Assembly: GCA_001899145.1 (NCBI GenBank)
Contig: MKVF01000006.1
Coordinates: forward strand, 62,001 to 126,000
Length of the DNA: 64,000 nucleotides
Direction: 5' to 3'
DNA from: Flavobacteriia bacterium 40-80
Lineage (GTDB): Bacteria; Bacteroidota; Bacteroidia; Flavobacteriales_D; Crocinitomicaceae
Each line of letters starts with the position of its first letter. The stretch's first letter is position 1. Position numbers and translations under genes: made by a program. Of the stretch, positions 62,587 to 64,000 are shown in pieces. The notes beneath the pieces were generated by a model. That model saw only the letters and a list, made by a program, of their open reading frames with translations. It searched no databases and was not told the DNA's origin.

Positions 62587-63669
62587 TTACTTCACTAAAG
62601 TCCATTTGTTGTTCTGGAAAGAATAGTGATTTTTACTTATATTCCATACTTCAATTGGAATATTGTTTTTAGTTTTCCCTCTAATTATTATATTTCCTTT
62701 GTTATCTCTCATAATTATTTCTTTTTCAGTAGATTTATCTGTAAAATTTAGATAATCTATATACATAGCCCCACAGTAATCCTCAGGAAAAGGTACTATA
62801 TCTTTAATACAAATAGAATCATAATACCATACATTGTTTTTCTGTCCGTTAAGATATTCTCCGGTGATAGTAATTTTGGAAAGAGTGTCAAAAGCAAAAA
62901 TTGTTTCACAAACAGAAGTAGGAAAAGTTCTTTTTTTATTTCGTATGATTTTCACACTATTCGAAGATCTAAAATCATCAGCAAAAAAGGTGTTATTACT
63001 AAAGAAAGAGTAAAGATTTTTTTTGAATGTAATTGAAGATTCAATATAATATTCATTCCCTTGATAAACAGACTCTAAGTCCAATAAATCTAAAATGTTA
63101 GTTCGTAAATTAGCTTTATCAGACAGACAGTCGGTAGAAATAAATTCTTTTCTTTTTGAAAAAGCAGATAAACTTCCTAATAATGTATCAAATTGATTAA
63201 AAGTGACAAATTGTTGGATCGCTTTGTTGAAAATAGTGTCTTCGCTGATTTTTTTATTGTTGGGAACAATCGTTTTTTTTGAAAAAATCAGATCATCATC
63301 GGGAGGAAAAAAATTATTATTAAAAAGTGCTTCATTTGTTTCGAAAAGTAACAGACAGATAAGCTGTTTTTTTAAATAATTATCTGCAGAAGTTATGGAG
63401 ATAATATCAATAGTTTTATTGTCTTTAAAATGTTCAATAGTAGTGAGATTTTGAGTGTTTTTAAAAGTGATCTTCTCTTTATTGGAATTAACTCCTTTGT
63501 GACACCATGTTCCCTGTGGAATATAATTGATAAATCTTCCTTTCTTTTTAAATTGATCTAAGTGAGTTTCTAATTTTATTGAAATACTGTCTGAAAAAAT
63601 GATTTGCAGGAATGCTTGGTTTCCTGATAATAGTGAAAAAAGCAGAAAAAGGAGTTTATTTTTCAACAT
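62587..63669 (-). CDS. Hypothetical exported protein (360 aa)
   Basis: No family recognised. Start set at ATG 63669 (MLKNKLLFLLFSLLSGNQ), since the longer frame uses a TTG at 63693 inside the adjacent terminator. A short signal peptide (about residues 1-21) is followed by a Phe/Asn/Lys-rich protein. Base composition is more AT-rich than its neighbours (many Asn/Lys/Ile codons). Residues 255-345 have repeated strand patterns (GEYLNGQKNNVWYY, YIDYLNFTDKSTEKEIIMRDNKGN), slightly like MORN/antitoxin-type toxin-repeat sheets. Function unknown; possible foreign origin is only inferred from composition. Confidence 0.65.
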   Translation of the reverse strand: MLKNKLLFLLFSLLSGNQAFLQIIFSDSISIKLETHLDQFKKKGRFINYIPQGTWCHKGVNSNKEKITFKNTQNLTTIEHFKDNKTIDIISITSADNYLKKQLICLLLFETNEALFNNNFFPPDDDLIFSKKTIVPNNKKISEDTIFNKAIQQFVTFNQFDTLLGSLSAFSKRKEFISTDCLSDKANLRTNILDLLDLESVYQGNEYYIESSITFKKNLYSFFSNNTFFADDFRSSNSVKIIRNKKRTFPTSVCETIFAFDTLSKITITGEYLNGQKNNVWYYDSICIKDIVPFPEDYCGAMYIDYLNFTDKSTEKEIIMRDNKGNIIIRGKTKNNIPIEVWNISKNHYSFQNNKWTLVK

Positions 63670-63691
63670 ATTGCAAGATACACATTTTAAC

Positions 63692-63720
63692 AAAAAATCG
63701 CCGGAGTTACCCGGCGATTT
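63692..63720 (-). terminator. Intrinsic terminator after the dipeptidyl-peptidase III gene
   Basis: Ten-base stem AAATCGCCGG / CCGGCGATTT, six-base loop; on the minus strand followed by T6. It separates the peptidase gene from the hypothetical gene. Confidence 0.85.
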
Positions 63721-63746
63721 GTATCATTATTTACTAAAAAGTTGAT

Positions 63747-64000
63747 TTATATCAACGTGGCATATTTTTTTCCGTAATACAGCATCTGTTCCACAAATCC
63801 CTGTTTGTTGATCAGCTTCACATCAGTGATTTTGCCATTCGCATCTTTTACCAGCTCGTAAGTTGGATTCACAAAACCGCTGTATGGTGCGATGTTCAAA
63901 GGTTTAACACGTTGTAATACCTGCTCGTGTGTTGCTTTGTCCACTTTTGTTCCGTAGTTTTCCACAAGAGCTTTTCCGGCAGCGTAATCGCCTTCGGATT
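63747..64000 (-). CDS. Dipeptidyl-peptidase III (M49 family), C-terminal fragment at window edge
   Basis: The open frame runs to the window end, giving the last 83 residues. The segment begins SEGDYAAGKALVENYGTKVD and continues through NIAPYSGFVNPTYELVKD to FVEQMLYYGKKY, which matches the C-terminal part of Bacteroidota M49 dipeptidyl-peptidase III proteins as I know them. The zinc-binding HELLGH region would lie further upstream, outside the window. Known members remove dipeptides from oligopeptides and are often lipoproteins or periplasmic in this phylum. A GTG at 63965 is an internal codon, not the start. Confidence 0.8.
   Translation of the reverse strand, partial: SEGDYAAGKALVENYGTKVDKATHEQVLQRVKPLNIAPYSGFVNPTYELVKDANGKITDVKLINKQGFVEQMLYYGKKYATLI

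Noticed and set aside
1-64000. Defence island, prophage, secretion-system cluster or biosynthetic gene cluster
   Set aside because: Apart from one toxin-antitoxin pair, there are no defence, phage, integrase or NRPS/PKS-like genes, and gene content is mainly housekeeping and envelope.

Overview
The window reads as an ordinary stretch of chromosome from a member of the Bacteroidota, most likely Flavobacteriales and possibly a Fluviicola-like Crocinitomicaceae. That placement is inference from gene content, not from a marker tree. The support is: C-terminal type IX secretion (T9SS) sorting domains on two large exported proteins; many promoters of the Bacteroidota form TTTG-N(17-22)-TAnnTTTG; mostly A-rich rather than Shine-Dalgarno leaders; and lineage-typical families (DUF4249, DUF5606, DUF6089-like, flavobacterial VOC and FIGlu-hydrolase types). 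GC looks moderate (about 40 %). I saw no rRNA, tRNA, CRISPR array, prophage or insertion sequence, and no gene-free stretch reaches 300 bases.

Layout. 1-4.3 kb: a three-part heavy-metal type RND efflux system on the minus strand (inner-membrane pump cut by the window edge, lipoprotein adaptor, TolC-like channel). 4.4-9.2 kb: PriA, a DUF4249 lipoprotein and a four-module VOC protein. 9.4-15 kb: a YceI lipoprotein, a DUF5606 protein with a histone-H1-like tail, and two divergent subtilases, one a T9SS cargo. 15-20.4 kb: two unknown envelope proteins, a di-haem cytochrome c peroxidase homologue, a sigma-70 family factor, a small unknown protein and an outer-membrane barrel. 20.5-27.7 kb: pyrD, an HMG-CoA lyase, a lipoprotein, a 741-residue unknown exported protein, a LOG-family protein and DnaA. 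27.9-37 kb: a thioesterase, a formimidoylglutamase-like hydrolase fused translationally to a polytopic patatin, a possible lysozyme-like membrane protein with a phosphodiester glycosidase, and a pepD-led operon. 37-43 kb: bioB-bioF, then a membrane glycosyltransferase, methyltransferase and Mpl-like murein ligase. 43-51.4 kb: a repeat-rich T9SS adhesin-like protein, then lon, pcm and a pair of acyltransferases resembling amino-acid-lipid synthesis enzymes. 51.4-56 kb: an AlkC/AlkD-like protein, an L,D-transpeptidase, a rhomboid protease, a class IV aminotransferase and a RelE/ParE-type toxin-antitoxin pair. 56-64 kb: pyrR-pyrB, a minus-strand operon (mtaB, cysteine desulfurase, glycosyltransferase, flippase), an unknown protein and the end of a dipeptidyl-peptidase III gene.

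How the genes work together. Most of the window is housekeeping (replication restart and initiation, pyrimidine and biotin synthesis, tRNA thiolation, protein quality control) mixed with envelope functions (peptidoglycan recycling and cross-linking, surface polysaccharide, lipids, metal efflux, secreted proteases). I found no defence island or obvious new multi-gene system. The best leads are the uncharacterised membrane protein plus phosphodiester glycosidase pair at 31.6-33.7 kb, the membrane-embedded patatin at 29.4-31.6 kb, the lipid acyltransferase pair behind lon-pcm, and the alternating A/B repeat protein. Several starts are set here from promoter position (bioB, the 395-residue membrane protein, rhomboid, antitoxin, pyrR) rather than from the longest open frame.
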